NCBI GenBank assembly: GCA_021323655.1
Contig: JAJPKO010000010.1
Span: 1 to 64,000, forward strand
DNA from: Acidobacteriaceae bacterium
GTDB lineage: Bacteria; Acidobacteriota; Terriglobia; Terriglobales; Acidobacteriaceae
Reading direction: 5' to 3'
Length of the DNA stretch: 64,000 bases
Below the pieces are notes generated by a model that worked only from the letters and a program-made list of their open reading frames with translations, was not told the origin of the DNA and made no database searches. Numbering within the stretch: the first letter of the stretch is position 1; every line of letters starts with the position of its first letter. The position numbers and the translations under genes were made by a program. Shown here one piece after another: positions 18,901 to 27,936 of the stretch.

Positions 18901-19257
18901 CACAGTCTCCGATGAATTGCCGACCGAGAGGTGCGGTTCAAGGGTGGTCAGGTTTCCGACCGTAACCACCGTATGCTCGGCCCGGTACTCCTGATAACCG
19001 GAGGCAGATATTGAAACGGTGTAGTCAGCAGGCTGAAGGTGGATCACGCGGAAGTACCCCTGCGCATCCGTCGTAGCGGTGACCTGGGCATTGGTGCCCT
19101 CATTGGTGACCGTTACAGTTGCGTTGGGTACAACAGCCCCGCTTGCGTCATATACGGTGCCACCGACTGCGCCATCCGTAGTGCTCTGCGCGTATGAAGC
19201 TGCGCAAGCGAGCGAAAGTAGAACGAGGGCAGAAGCCCGGAAGAAACGTTGAAACAT
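15940..19257 (-). CDS. Oar-like TonB-dependent receptor 1
   Basis: A 1105-residue outer-membrane receptor. The start is ATG 19257 behind GAGGAGA, giving signal peptide MFQRFFRASALVLLSLACAA. Residues about 27-115 are a carboxypeptidase-regulatory-like (Cna-B-type) domain with GGTVYDASGAVVPNATVTVT; then comes a plug with LLSFRGVSALLNNVTVDGAD and a long barrel ending in the aromatic strand LAARFNF. Such receptors import large substrates, often glycans or peptides, using TonB energy. It is the upstream... neighbour in a tandem pair with the next receptor (same plug phrases ERGRTR, QVNTSN, EYGRAAGGV), so it arose by duplication. Substrate cannot be read from sequence. A terminator follows at 15896. 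Confidence 0.9.
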   Translation of the reverse strand: MFQRFFRASALVLLSLACAASYAQSTTDGAVGGTVYDASGAVVPNATVTVTNEGTNAQVTATTDAQGYFRVIHLQPADYTVSISASGYQEYRAEHTVVTVGNLTTLEPHLSVGNSSETVTVSDTAPLVNTTSPEVNTGVNQQQINNLPINGGRWSNFAVLTPGVVSNSDGFGLLSFRGVSALLNNVTVDGADNNQAYFSEERGRTRASYSTSEEAVQEFQVNTSNYSAEYGRAAGGVINTVTKSGTNQIHGQAFFRDRDNEWGAKNGYTTLTTQDASGNFVTNVYKPKDWRKQWGFGIGGPIIKDRLFWFYAYDQSSRNFPGTARVGTPLAFYAAPLSSLPPGVTCANIRTKAGQAAFPGGTKNLRYQPTADACELATNLYGGNYNAGVQADVQGVAALSAGTLGTVPRKGEQIINFPKLDWQVTPKHHASFEYNRLGWNSPAGIQTQASNTYGRASFGNDFVKEDWGVAKLESTFTTTILNEIRFQYGRDFEFESSQSPTAYEQPMANNQFGRPAQISIWGSTGFQIGKPAFLERFAYPDERRTQIADTVNWVRGNHNLKFGVDYNNVLDYIKNLYTENGSYSYSFLGDYLSDYYHGVLGVGPANYKYTYSSFSQAFGPRAFQLITKDYAFFVEDDWKINPRLTLNLGVRYEYESIPGAILPSTDNVTTVPTIGNRTIQQLTSQSPDDKNNVGPRVGFAWDVFGNAHTVLRGGYGMYFGRIINSNILQTYLASGNPNGQLTYTFKGYGAGAPGFPNVLATAPSLSSGLASLAYFDKNFQAPQIHEMDLTVEQQMGWNTVFSVSYIGSLGRELIAGIDRNFDTHSVVPITYTVVGQQPSTSIKGAVAGPYTDGAQVTTKLYTNFNRPAPNYGQIIEAISNGNSSYHGLVAQVNHRFTQQLQFNANYTWSKSLDYNQYTGTGSPGNTYLDPADIRADYGPSANDVRSRFVFNAVFSPTWNVKSYVSRLFANGWTLAPVFQAQTGLPYTPGTTGSTLGAFSGPLGTGVTRLPGLRDSYRYPATQIFDVRLSKQIPVGDKASFEVFGELFNALNHVNITGVSTSAYSIAGPVSSPTLNFQPTYGSYTNANSNYVYNPRQMQLAARFNF

Positions 19258-19522
19258 ACTGGCTCTCCTCAGAGAAAACGAACCTGGAATTCCAGCAGGA
19301 GAAAATCCTGCACTGTCTCCCGGGCGCCGAGGGGGAGTCCGTGCGCCCAAAGCCAGAAAACAGCCAGTTTCAGCCTCGCATACTTGCGTTACAAAGCTGT
19401 AAACATCTGATGCACTTTATTGCCGCAATCACACCCCAGAGGCATTTGCGTGATAAAGCTGGTTTGACTATTTTTATTCCTGAAAAATTGTCACTCGCGA
19501 AGCCTGCACCGCCAGGCTGCTC

Positions 19523-22500
19523 CTAAAAATGCAGCCGCGCAGCGAACTGGAACTGCCGTTCCCGGTACAGAGTGGTGCTATTCGAGTTTGTGATGGTTCC
19601 AAAGCGCGGCTGCCCATTCGCCCCGCTCAGAAATGTCAGATGGGCCGTGTCATTGTAGGTCCTGGCATTGCTTATGGAGTATCCTACCGTGTCAATACTG
19701 GTGGCGTTCTGGTGATTCAGCACATTAAAGACCTCGCCCAGGAGCTCCAGTGAATACCGCCTCCCAAACCGTGTTTCCTTTGAAAAGCGCGCGTCCACGT
19801 TATACACACGCGGATAGCGAAACGTATTCCGCCCCACCGTGGGCAGACGGTTGTCCCCGCCCGAACCGTTGATGCTCGCACCCAGCCCTTCGACCTGATA
19901 AGCGGAATCCGTAATGACACCCGTCCCGCCAGCAGCCAGGCAGGCCGGGTCGTAGTCGTAAATGAGCGCATTCTGGCGAGAGCAGGCCGGTGCCGGAATT
20001 GAGCCAGTCGTTCGCATCGTAAAAGGCAGCCCGGTGCGCAGCTCCGCCGTTGAAGCCAGACGGTATCCATTCGCCACTGTCCCCCAGAAGCCATGCACGT
20101 TCCACGGAGCGTGCAGCACCGCGCCGCCCGTAATACGGTGCCGGATGTCGAATGCTGAATTGCCGTATTCCAACTTGAAATCCGTAGGATCAAGCACATC
20201 GTTCAGATCAGCAAAGGTGCTCTCGTTCTGATTAAAGTCGATCGCGTGCGAATACGTGTATGTCCCAAGCAAATCCAGCACGCGGGAACGATGCGCAAGC
20301 CGCAGCGCCCCGGCCTGATAGTAAGAATTGGTCTCCGTAAAAATATCCGTGATCTGCTGATAATTCGGGTTGATGCGCTTGGCGAAAAACCTGGTAGTAT
20401 ATGTTCCTTTGAGCGGGCCTTTTCCCGTTGCATCGTCAATGATGTAGTGAATCTGTTCCACCGCCGAAAGATCAATGTTCGTGTCCACAAAGTTCGGCAG
20501 CTCGCGTCCCGCGCTCCCCATATATGTCAGCGTCAGTATCGTCTTGTGCCCCAGGTCCTGCTCCAGCGAAAGCTCCGCCTGATGGATCTGCGGGTTCTGC
20601 GCGCGCCGGTCAAAGAAAACCGCATTGGGCTTTACGGCCAGCACAGGCTTGCTGCTGAAAACATAGGGAAACGGGGGCGCCCCCTTATCGTGCGGACGAT
20701 AAAAATACGTCTGCTGGCTGTTTGGCGAACCAGTCTGGGTCAATGCGGTAAAAGCAGTCGAGTTGATGATGCGCCCGTAGTAAATGCCGTATCCGGCGCG
20801 CAGCACAGTGCGGCCTTTGCCGGAAAGGTCCCACGCAATACCGAGCCGGGGCCCGAAGTTGTTTCTGTCGTGGGGAAGGCTGGCCGTCTCGGGGACCGCC
20901 GCATTCACCAGATTCCTGTTGGTGTTCGGAAGCTGCTCATACTCATACCGGATGCCGAAAGAAAGCGTCAGCCCATGGCGCAGCCTCCATTCATCTGAAA
21001 CGAAACCTGCGTAATCGGCACTCTGGAACTGGAACGTGGTGGGCCCCACGCCCTGCTCAAACCACGAATAACAAGGCAGATTGCCCGCCCCCGTCGTGGT
21101 CCCGGAGCAGTGGTTCGGCGAATAATAGTCCGCCGCAAAGTCGAGCACGTTCGCGTAATCATACACCCCGTTCTGGGCATAAAGATTGTTGCTGTAATCG
21201 GTGACGTAGTTCAGGTCGTAGCCAAACTTGAACGCATGAGTACCGCGTACCCACGTCATTATGTCTACAAACTGGTGCCGTCGCTCGTCCGGATACGCCG
21301 GGCGATCGAGAAACGCGGGCTTTCCAAAGCGAAATCCCGCGCTCGCAGGCGCAATCGAGATCTGTGGCGGATGCCCGTAGGCGTTTTTTGCAAAGCCCTC
21401 CTCAAAAGGAGCAGGCCTGTCCGCAAATTCCGATTCAGTGTCGCGCCCATACTGGTACCGCATCTCATTCAGTACATTTGCGCTCAGAAAATACTGCCAA
21501 CGCGCAATGCCCCAGTCTTCCTTCACAGAATCATTGCCAAAGCTGGCCACGCCATAGGTTTCCGACGCACCTGTCTGTGTGCCATTCAGCGAGTTCCAGC
21601 GCATATGGTTGTACTGCAGCGTGAGGTGATGGCGCTCGTTGATCTGCCAGTCCATTTTCGGGAAGAAAATCATCTGGCTTCCGCTGCGAGGAACATCGCC
21701 CAGCAGCGTGTTCAGCCCATTCAGCAGCTTGTTATAGCTGGCCAGCGCCTGCGCGGGCGTCTGCTGAATGCGCGCCGCCAGTGTATCAATCTGTGCTGAA
21801 GTGGGTGTCGCAAAAAACTTCTGCGGGTCGTTCGCGCGCGCCACCGCAGGAAAATCACGCCGATACTGGTCATATGCAAGAAACCAGAAGAGCTTGTCCT
21901 TGCGTATGGGCCCTCCGGCACTCATTCCCCATTGACGACGCGTGTCCTGCGGCTGAAAGGGAGAACTCACAAACTGGCCCTCAGCATTGCGTGAAGTCAG
22001 CGTCGTAAACGGGTTCGTAGCGGAGAGTTGGCGGTTGCGATTGTAAAAAAACAGATCGCCGTGGACCTCATTTCCACCGCTTTTCGTCACTGTGTTCACC
22101 ACACCTCCTGCGGCACGCCCGTACTCGGCGGAAAAGTTCGAGGTGTTCACCTGGAATTCGCGCACTGCCGCCTGCGTCGTCGAATAGCCGATCCGCGTAC
22201 GTCCACGCTCTTCTGAGAAGAAGGCCTGATTATTGTCCGCGCCGTCTATCGTATTGTTGTTCAACAGCACGCTGATGCCGCGAAAACTGAGCAGCCCGTA
22301 GCCGTTCTGGTCCGGCGTAACGCCCGACGCAAGCAGGGCAAAGCTTGACCAGCGGCGGTTGTTCGAAGGCAGGTTTTCAATCTGGTCCGGCGTAATGTTC
22401 TGCGTGACCGCGGCGGTTGTCGTGTCTATCTGGGTGATATCTTCACTTACGCGCACAGTGGTTTGCGCAGTGCCCACACTGAGCTGCGGAACAATATGCG

Positions 22501-22804
22501 TCAGGCGCCCCACTTCCACGGTGATGGCCTGCGCCATCCAGGGAGCGAAGCCATCGGCGCCGACCATCAGGACATACGTGCCCGGCGAAAGTTCTTCAAA
22601 ATAGAACCGGCCTGCACCGTTGGCCGTCATGTTCCGCTCAAGTCCCGTAGATGGATTGCGCAGAGCAACCTGCGCGCCAGCAACAGCGCGGCCTTCGCCA
22701 TCCACCACAGTTCCGGCGATGGCGCCCGCAGTATTCGACTGCGCGCGGCCCCATCCCGCACACAACAGCAGCAGCACACAAGAAAAAATGAAGCGCAGCC
22801 TCAA
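19523..22804 (-). CDS. Oar-like TonB-dependent receptor 2
   Basis: A 1093-residue receptor paralogous to the one at 15940-19257. I chose TTG 22804 as start because GGAGAAGG lies 5 nt upstream and it yields a compact signal peptide, RLRFIFSCVLLLLCAGWGRA; a TTG at 22837 gives a longer, less signal-like N-terminus. The regulatory-like domain has GAIAGTVVDGEGRAVAGAQV, the plug LLSFRGISVLLNNNTIDGAD, and the barrel ends in QFAARLHF. It is transcribed in the same direction as receptor 1, with 265 bp between, so both may form one operon or be separately driven. It is divergent from obgE. Likely an outer-membrane importer of an unidentified large substrate. Confidence 0.9.
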   Translation of the reverse strand: MRLRFIFSCVLLLLCAGWGRAQSNTAGAIAGTVVDGEGRAVAGAQVALRNPSTGLERNMTANGAGRFYFEELSPGTYVLMVGADGFAPWMAQAITVEVGRLTHIVPQLSVGTAQTTVRVSEDITQIDTTTAAVTQNITPDQIENLPSNNRRWSSFALLASGVTPDQNGYGLLSFRGISVLLNNNTIDGADNNQAFFSEERGRTRIGYSTTQAAVREFQVNTSNFSAEYGRAAGGVVNTVTKSGGNEVHGDLFFYNRNRQLSATNPFTTLTSRNAEGQFVSSPFQPQDTRRQWGMSAGGPIRKDKLFWFLAYDQYRRDFPAVARANDPQKFFATPTSAQIDTLAARIQQTPAQALASYNKLLNGLNTLLGDVPRSGSQMIFFPKMDWQINERHHLTLQYNHMRWNSLNGTQTGASETYGVASFGNDSVKEDWGIARWQYFLSANVLNEMRYQYGRDTESEFADRPAPFEEGFAKNAYGHPPQISIAPASAGFRFGKPAFLDRPAYPDERRHQFVDIMTWVRGTHAFKFGYDLNYVTDYSNNLYAQNGVYDYANVLDFAADYYSPNHCSGTTTGAGNLPCYSWFEQGVGPTTFQFQSADYAGFVSDEWRLRHGLTLSFGIRYEYEQLPNTNRNLVNAAVPETASLPHDRNNFGPRLGIAWDLSGKGRTVLRAGYGIYYGRIINSTAFTALTQTGSPNSQQTYFYRPHDKGAPPFPYVFSSKPVLAVKPNAVFFDRRAQNPQIHQAELSLEQDLGHKTILTLTYMGSAGRELPNFVDTNIDLSAVEQIHYIIDDATGKGPLKGTYTTRFFAKRINPNYQQITDIFTETNSYYQAGALRLAHRSRVLDLLGTYTYSHAIDFNQNESTFADLNDVLDPTDFKLEYGNSAFDIRHRITGGAVLHAPWNVHGFWGTVANGYRLASTAELRTGLPFTMRTTGSIPAPACSRQNALIYDYDPACLAAGGTGVITDSAYQVEGLGASINGSGGDNRLPTVGRNTFRYPRVYNVDARFSKETRFGRRYSLELLGEVFNVLNHQNATSIDTVGYSISNARTYNDTAHLTFLSGANGQPRFGTITNSNSTTLYRERQFQFAARLHF

Positions 22805-22961
22805 GCAGACCTTCTCCAGGGCAGAAGAGTTAAACAAGATGCAGAACCAACCTCTTCATGGGCCGTCATTCTGAGCAATGGCCGCTGCCCCAACAAAGCT
22901 TTCCCGCATCCATAAAATTGGAGGAATCGTGCTTCCGAGATTACGTGATTCGTTAGACTAG

Positions 22962-24002
<1,041 letters not shown>

Positions 24003-24323
24003 GTTTTTATTCAGACGATGAATCCATCAACCCACTCAGTTTTAAAGTAAAAATGGCGGTAGGAATTTTTTCCTGCCATAAACATGCCTGCGATTGAAAA
24101 AATCAGCATTGCTCTTCCCTCAGAGAGAGGGTGGCCCAATTACGCGAAGCCGTTGAGGCTGGGGAGTATCCTCAAGCAGCAAGGCTATCCGTGATGCGCG
24201 CGCGAGTGGGGAGCAAAAGCGTAAACTGCACGACAAATCCTCTTTCGGATCCAAAACAAAACGGTAAGAATTGAGCGGGTAGTATATGGCGGACGTGATT
24301 TGCCTTCTCTGCTCTAATGCCGC
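24003..24323. other. Intergenic region holding an antitoxin remnant
   Basis: The 321 bp between obgE and the multicopper oxidase hold the ParD-like remnant at 24084-24267. No terminator hairpin with a T-run was seen after obgE, and no toxin gene is present. Confidence 0.5.
24084..24267 (+). pseudogene. Decayed ParD-like ribbon-helix-helix antitoxin
   Basis: ATG 24084 reads MPAIEKISIALPSE, the start of a ParD/CopG-type antitoxin. A frameshift then moves the matching text to another frame at 24131 (VAQLREAVEAGEYPQA) and a second shift near 24180 to a third (KAIRDARASGEQKRKLHD), ending at TAA 24267. Joined, the pieces follow the family order: strand, first helix LREAVEAGEY, second helix AIRDA, basic tail. 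Intact antitoxins are about 80-90 residues, so part of the second helix and tail is lost. No ParE toxin is found downstream. The call rests on pattern recognition across three frames and would need a search to confirm. Confidence 0.55.
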
Positions 24324-25889
24324 TTAGCCCCGCACCACCTCAAATGGCCGCATCATTTCATTGTCCTCATGCTCCAGTACGTGGCAGTGCCACACATAGC
24401 GCCCTGTGTGCTCTTCAAACGGAACAATAATCCGCGTCACCATCCCTGGATCGCAGCGCACCGTGTCCTTCCACCCCATCTCGTTCGCATCAGGAGAAAC
24501 CAACGGCCCGGTAAATCGTAGCTCGTGCGTTTGCTGATAGTGAAAGACATTGAAGCGCCGCCGGTCGAGCACCTGAAAGCGCACCAGATGTAGATGGATG
24601 GGATGCGAGTCATCTGTAAGATTCACCAGCTCCCATATCTCCGTCGTGTTCAGCACAGGCTTTTCCGTTACGGGAGCATGCCACGGTGTGTTGTTCAGCA
24701 GCATCCGCATCGGGCGCTGCACATCATCCATCTCTTCATCCAGAGTCAGCCGCCGGGTCCGCACTGCATTCGTTTCTGCAATGCGTGGTACAGCATGCAG
24801 CTTTTCTGGCACCACAACAGACTTTGTATTCGCAGTCTTCAAAACGCGAAATTGCAGGACGGTAAAGCTGTCGCTGACAAACTCCACCTGCTCGCCCCGC
24901 ATCGCACCGAAGTCTATCAGCAGGTCTGCACGCTCGCCCGGGGCCATCGTCACTCGTTTGAGGGGGACGGCCGCCGGAAGCAGTCCCTGGTCTGAACCGA
25001 TCTGGTAAAACTCTGCTCCATTCGCCAATGAAAACCGGAAAAACCGCCCATTCGACCCATTCATCAGGCGAACTCTGTAGAGCGCCGGTTCCACCTCGCA
25101 ATACGGCAGCAGCTTTCCATTTGCCAGAATGGCATTACCGAAAACCTCCGGCACCCACACCTCGCCTCTCTTCTCCGATACCGGATATTCCAGCTGACCA
25201 TCCGTGCGCAGCAACCGGTCGCAAATCATCAGCGGAATCTCATATTTTCCGCGCGGCAGAGAGAGCAACTCTTCTCGCGCATCGTGCAGAATGCACATGC
25301 CCAGCATTCCGGCATAGGTATTCAGGCGGTTTATGCCCATCGTATGGTCGTGGTAAAAAAGCAGCGCCGCATCCTGCGTGCACGGATAAAAGCAGGTCTG
25401 CGACTTTCCCGGAACAGTCCAGTCTTCCGGCCATCCATCGCTGGCAGCAGGCGTGCGCCCGCCGTGCAGATGCACCACGGCCCGCACTTCAGGCACGCCC
25501 TTCCCTGCTCCATGCAGTGCATGGTCTATCGGCAGAAGGTGCCTGGCGGGAAGCTGGTTCACCCATTCCACAATCATTCCCCGTCCCGCCGCGCTCATCA
25601 GCACAGGCCCTGGAAATGTCGCTCCAAACGTCCACATTCGCGTGACCGGCAGGTCGCGATGTACCTTCACCATCGCCTCGCCTATCGGAATCCGATAGTA
25701 CGGGACCTGCTCTTCCGGCTTCTCCGGATGCGAACGCAGGCCCACAGGCTGGGCCACGGACGGAAGAGGCAGCGCGTCTGCAAACGGCCGCAGGTTGGAG
25801 GGGTCGAGCTGCTGCGGTCCAGCAAAGAACGGAAACGGGTTTGCCAGCACGAGTCCGGTGCCGGACACGAAGCTTCTGCGCGTAATCAA
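24324..25889 (-). CDS. Multicopper oxidase (CotA/bilirubin-oxidase type)
   Basis: A 521-residue three-domain blue copper oxidase, predicted to oxidise phenolic or metal substrates with four-electron reduction of oxygen to water outside the cytoplasm. Copper motifs are in order: VHLHGGRTPAASDGW, FYHDHTMGINRLN, HPIHLHLVRFQVLDRR and the terminal WHCHVLEHEDNEMM. The last has the type 1 copper Cys, flanking His residues and the axial Met. The N-terminus begins with ITRRSF, a twin-arginine motif, fitting folded export. The start is TTG 25889, since a TAA lies two codons upstream and no ATG is available; its ribosome site is weak. It may be a laccase or cuproxidase; neighbours do not decide. Confidence 0.92.
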   Translation of the reverse strand: MITRRSFVSGTGLVLANPFPFFAGPQQLDPSNLRPFADALPLPSVAQPVGLRSHPEKPEEQVPYYRIPIGEAMVKVHRDLPVTRMWTFGATFPGPVLMSAAGRGMIVEWVNQLPARHLLPIDHALHGAGKGVPEVRAVVHLHGGRTPAASDGWPEDWTVPGKSQTCFYPCTQDAALLFYHDHTMGINRLNTYAGMLGMCILHDAREELLSLPRGKYEIPLMICDRLLRTDGQLEYPVSEKRGEVWVPEVFGNAILANGKLLPYCEVEPALYRVRLMNGSNGRFFRFSLANGAEFYQIGSDQGLLPAAVPLKRVTMAPGERADLLIDFGAMRGEQVEFVSDSFTVLQFRVLKTANTKSVVVPEKLHAVPRIAETNAVRTRRLTLDEEMDDVQRPMRMLLNNTPWHAPVTEKPVLNTTEIWELVNLTDDSHPIHLHLVRFQVLDRRRFNVFHYQQTHELRFTGPLVSPDANEMGWKDTVRCDPGMVTRIIVPFEEHTGRYVWHCHVLEHEDNEMMRPFEVVRG

Positions 25890-26165
25890 TGCTTAAAGAC
25901 CTGGCTCCATTGTGCACAGCGAATGTTTGCAGGACGTAAAAAACAGCAGAAGCTGAATTCTGGAAAGAAAACTATGCCCGATACAATGCCCGACGTTATG
26001 TACAGATGCCTGACACTCTCCGGACCCATCCCTGCTATATGAATAAAACCAACATGTAACGGGAAAGATTGGAAAGACCATCAGCATTCTCACAAGCCAG
26101 GCCACAACAGAAATGAAACTTGCTCTGCCCCGCCGCCTCCTCGTATCATCCGGCTCAGAGCCTTT

Positions 26166-26741
26166 ATGCCAGACACACAAACCAGCCAGATGCCCGTTCT
26201 GCGGGAAAAAGGCCGCATCATGTCCGCCTCAGAAATTGAGCGCACACTCGTGCGGCTGGCCCATGAAATCATCGAAAAGAACAACGGCAGCGAAAATCTC
26301 GGTCTGGTAGGCGTAAAGCGCCGCGGCGTGCCGCTCGCCCAGCGCCTCGGCGCCCTCATTAGCAGTATTGAGAAGCAGCCCGTGGACGTAGGCGTGCTCG
26401 ACATCAGCTTCTACCGCGATGATCTTTCCACCAAGGACGTCCGCCCCGTCGTCAACCCCGGCGACCTGGGCTTTGATGTCAATGGACGCGACGTGGTGCT
26501 GGTAGACGATGTGCTTTATACCGGCCGCACCATCCGCGCCGCGCTCGATGCCCTCTTCGACCACGGCCGTCCCCGCCGCGTGCAGCTCCTCACACTGATT
26601 GACCGCGGCCATCGCGAACTCCCCATCGAAGCCGGATTCGTTGGCCGCACTATTCAGACCACCGACCGCGAGATCGTTGAAGTAAAACTGCGCGAAATAG
26701 ACAATGACGAGCAGGTCATCCTCGTCGAACGCATCGACTAA
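26166..26741 (+). CDS. pyrR: Pyrimidine regulator / uracil phosphoribosyltransferase PyrR
   Basis: PyrR senses UMP/UTP and, in many bacteria, binds pyr mRNA to favour termination; it also has weak uracil phosphoribosyltransferase activity. The 191-residue length is near standard. The PRPP-binding signature is VVLVDDVLYTGRTIRAALDAL, and LVGVKRRGVPLAQRL and RGHRELPIEA are typical. It heads pyrR-pyrB-pyrC with 172 bp to pyrB. An N-terminal start at 26166 gives about 15 residues before the conserved REKGRIMS region; a slightly later start is possible. A leader attenuator before pyrR was not recognised. Confidence 0.95.
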   Translation: MPDTQTSQMPVLREKGRIMSASEIERTLVRLAHEIIEKNNGSENLGLVGVKRRGVPLAQRLGALISSIEKQPVDVGVLDISFYRDDLSTKDVRPVVNPGDLGFDVNGRDVVLVDDVLYTGRTIRAALDALFDHGRPRRVQLLTLIDRGHRELPIEAGFVGRTIQTTDREIVEVKLREIDNDEQVILVERID

Positions 26742-26867
26742 CGCTGAACCACACAATTACGGCAGCGGCGCGTTTGTGAGGCCAACGTGGGACTGACCAA
26801 CCCACGCGAAAGCGCCTCCATTTCTCCCTAAACTGTCACCGGGAAAACCAGCGCTCCCGCTCCATTT

Positions 26868-26888
26868 TGCAAGAGAGGCCTCCTGCCA
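26868..26888 (+). promoter_or_regulatory. Possible PyrR-binding RNA element before pyrB
   Basis: TTGCAAGAGAGGCCTCCTGC, 26 bp before the pyrB ATG, contains AGAGAGGC, close to the conserved GNGAGGYU core that PyrR recognises in pyr leaders. The match is partial (7 of 8 in the core) and no antiterminator/terminator pair is obvious, so this is a tentative site. Confidence 0.3.
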
Positions 26889-26913
26889 GATTAAAATTTA
26901 TCCAGCCATTCGC

Positions 26914-27936
26914 ATGCCTAAGACAAAACCGAAGCCGCGCAAAACACCGTCTTCCAGTCCACAACAAACCTCTTTCCATCACCCGGGCTCGCTGCTTTCT
27001 GTGAATGATCTCGCGCTCGAGGACATTGGCCATGTTCTCAAGCTTGCGTCCGTTCTTGAAACAGAAGACCCGCTGAAGCGCATGAAGCGTCTCTTCAAGC
27101 GCCGCGTCTCGCTCCTGTTTTACGAGTCGAGCACACGCACCCGCACCTCATTTGAGCTGGCGGCCAAGCAGCTCGGCGCGGACACTGTACTCGTCAGCGC
27201 GCTCTCCTCCAGCATTGAAAAAGGCGAGTCGCTCAAGGACACAGGCATCACTCTGCGCGCTCTCGGCGCTGAATGCATCATCCTGCGGCACCCCAATTCC
27301 GGCGCGCCCTATGTGCTCTCGCGCGCTACCGGACTACCTATTTTGAACGCGGGCGACGGCATGCACGAGCATCCGTCCCAGGCATTGCTCGATCTCCGCA
27401 CCATCCTCCAACACGTTCGCGGAGCGAAGGCCGCAGGCCCCGTCTCTGAAACCACTCTCAAAGGCGTCACCGTCACCATCTGCGGAGACATCTTCCACAG
27501 CCGCGTGGCCCGCTCCAACATGCTGCTGCTGCCGCGTCTCGGCGCGCGCGTTGTTCTCTGCGGGCCCTCTGCGCTGCTGCCTGAGACGGCCGCCGACGCT
27601 GGCCCCGGCATCACCATCGAACGCAACTTCGATCAGGCGCTCCAGCAGTCGCAGGTGGTCATGATGCTGCGCATCCAGGCCGAACGCCTCGCCGGATTAA
27701 ACCTCGATCTCGACGAGTACAAGCTGCGCTACCAGGCAAACGCAGAGCGGATCGCCGCGCACGCGTCCAAGGCACTCATCATGCATCCTGGCCCCATCAT
27801 TCGCGGCCTTGAAATGACCAGCGAAGTCGCCGACGGCCCGCAATCTGCCATTGCCGAACAAGTGCGAAACGGAGTCGCCATCCGTATGGCCCTCCTGGTG
27901 CGCGCTCTGACTGCGAAAGGAAAAACGTCCCGATGA
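26914..27936 (+). CDS. pyrB: Aspartate carbamoyltransferase catalytic subunit
   Basis: Condenses carbamoyl phosphate with aspartate, the second step of pyrimidine synthesis. In 340 residues the carbamoyl-phosphate loop is FYESSTRTRTSFELAA (69-84), then the active-site lysine loop SIEKGESLKD, ILRHPNSGAPYV, and the base-binding helix HPSQALLDLRTI. The aspartate-binding part has MRIQAERL and MHPGPIIRGLE; most enzymes read MHPGPINRG, so the Asn is Ile here. An N-terminal extension of about 25 residues is unusual and basic. It follows pyrR and overlaps pyrC as ATGA. No pyrI regulatory subunit adjoins it. Confidence 0.96.
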   Translation: MPKTKPKPRKTPSSSPQQTSFHHPGSLLSVNDLALEDIGHVLKLASVLETEDPLKRMKRLFKRRVSLLFYESSTRTRTSFELAAKQLGADTVLVSALSSSIEKGESLKDTGITLRALGAECIILRHPNSGAPYVLSRATGLPILNAGDGMHEHPSQALLDLRTILQHVRGAKAAGPVSETTLKGVTVTICGDIFHSRVARSNMLLLPRLGARVVLCGPSALLPETAADAGPGITIERNFDQALQQSQVVMMLRIQAERLAGLNLDLDEYKLRYQANAERIAAHASKALIMHPGPIIRGLEMTSEVADGPQSAIAEQVRNGVAIRMALLVRALTAKGKTSR

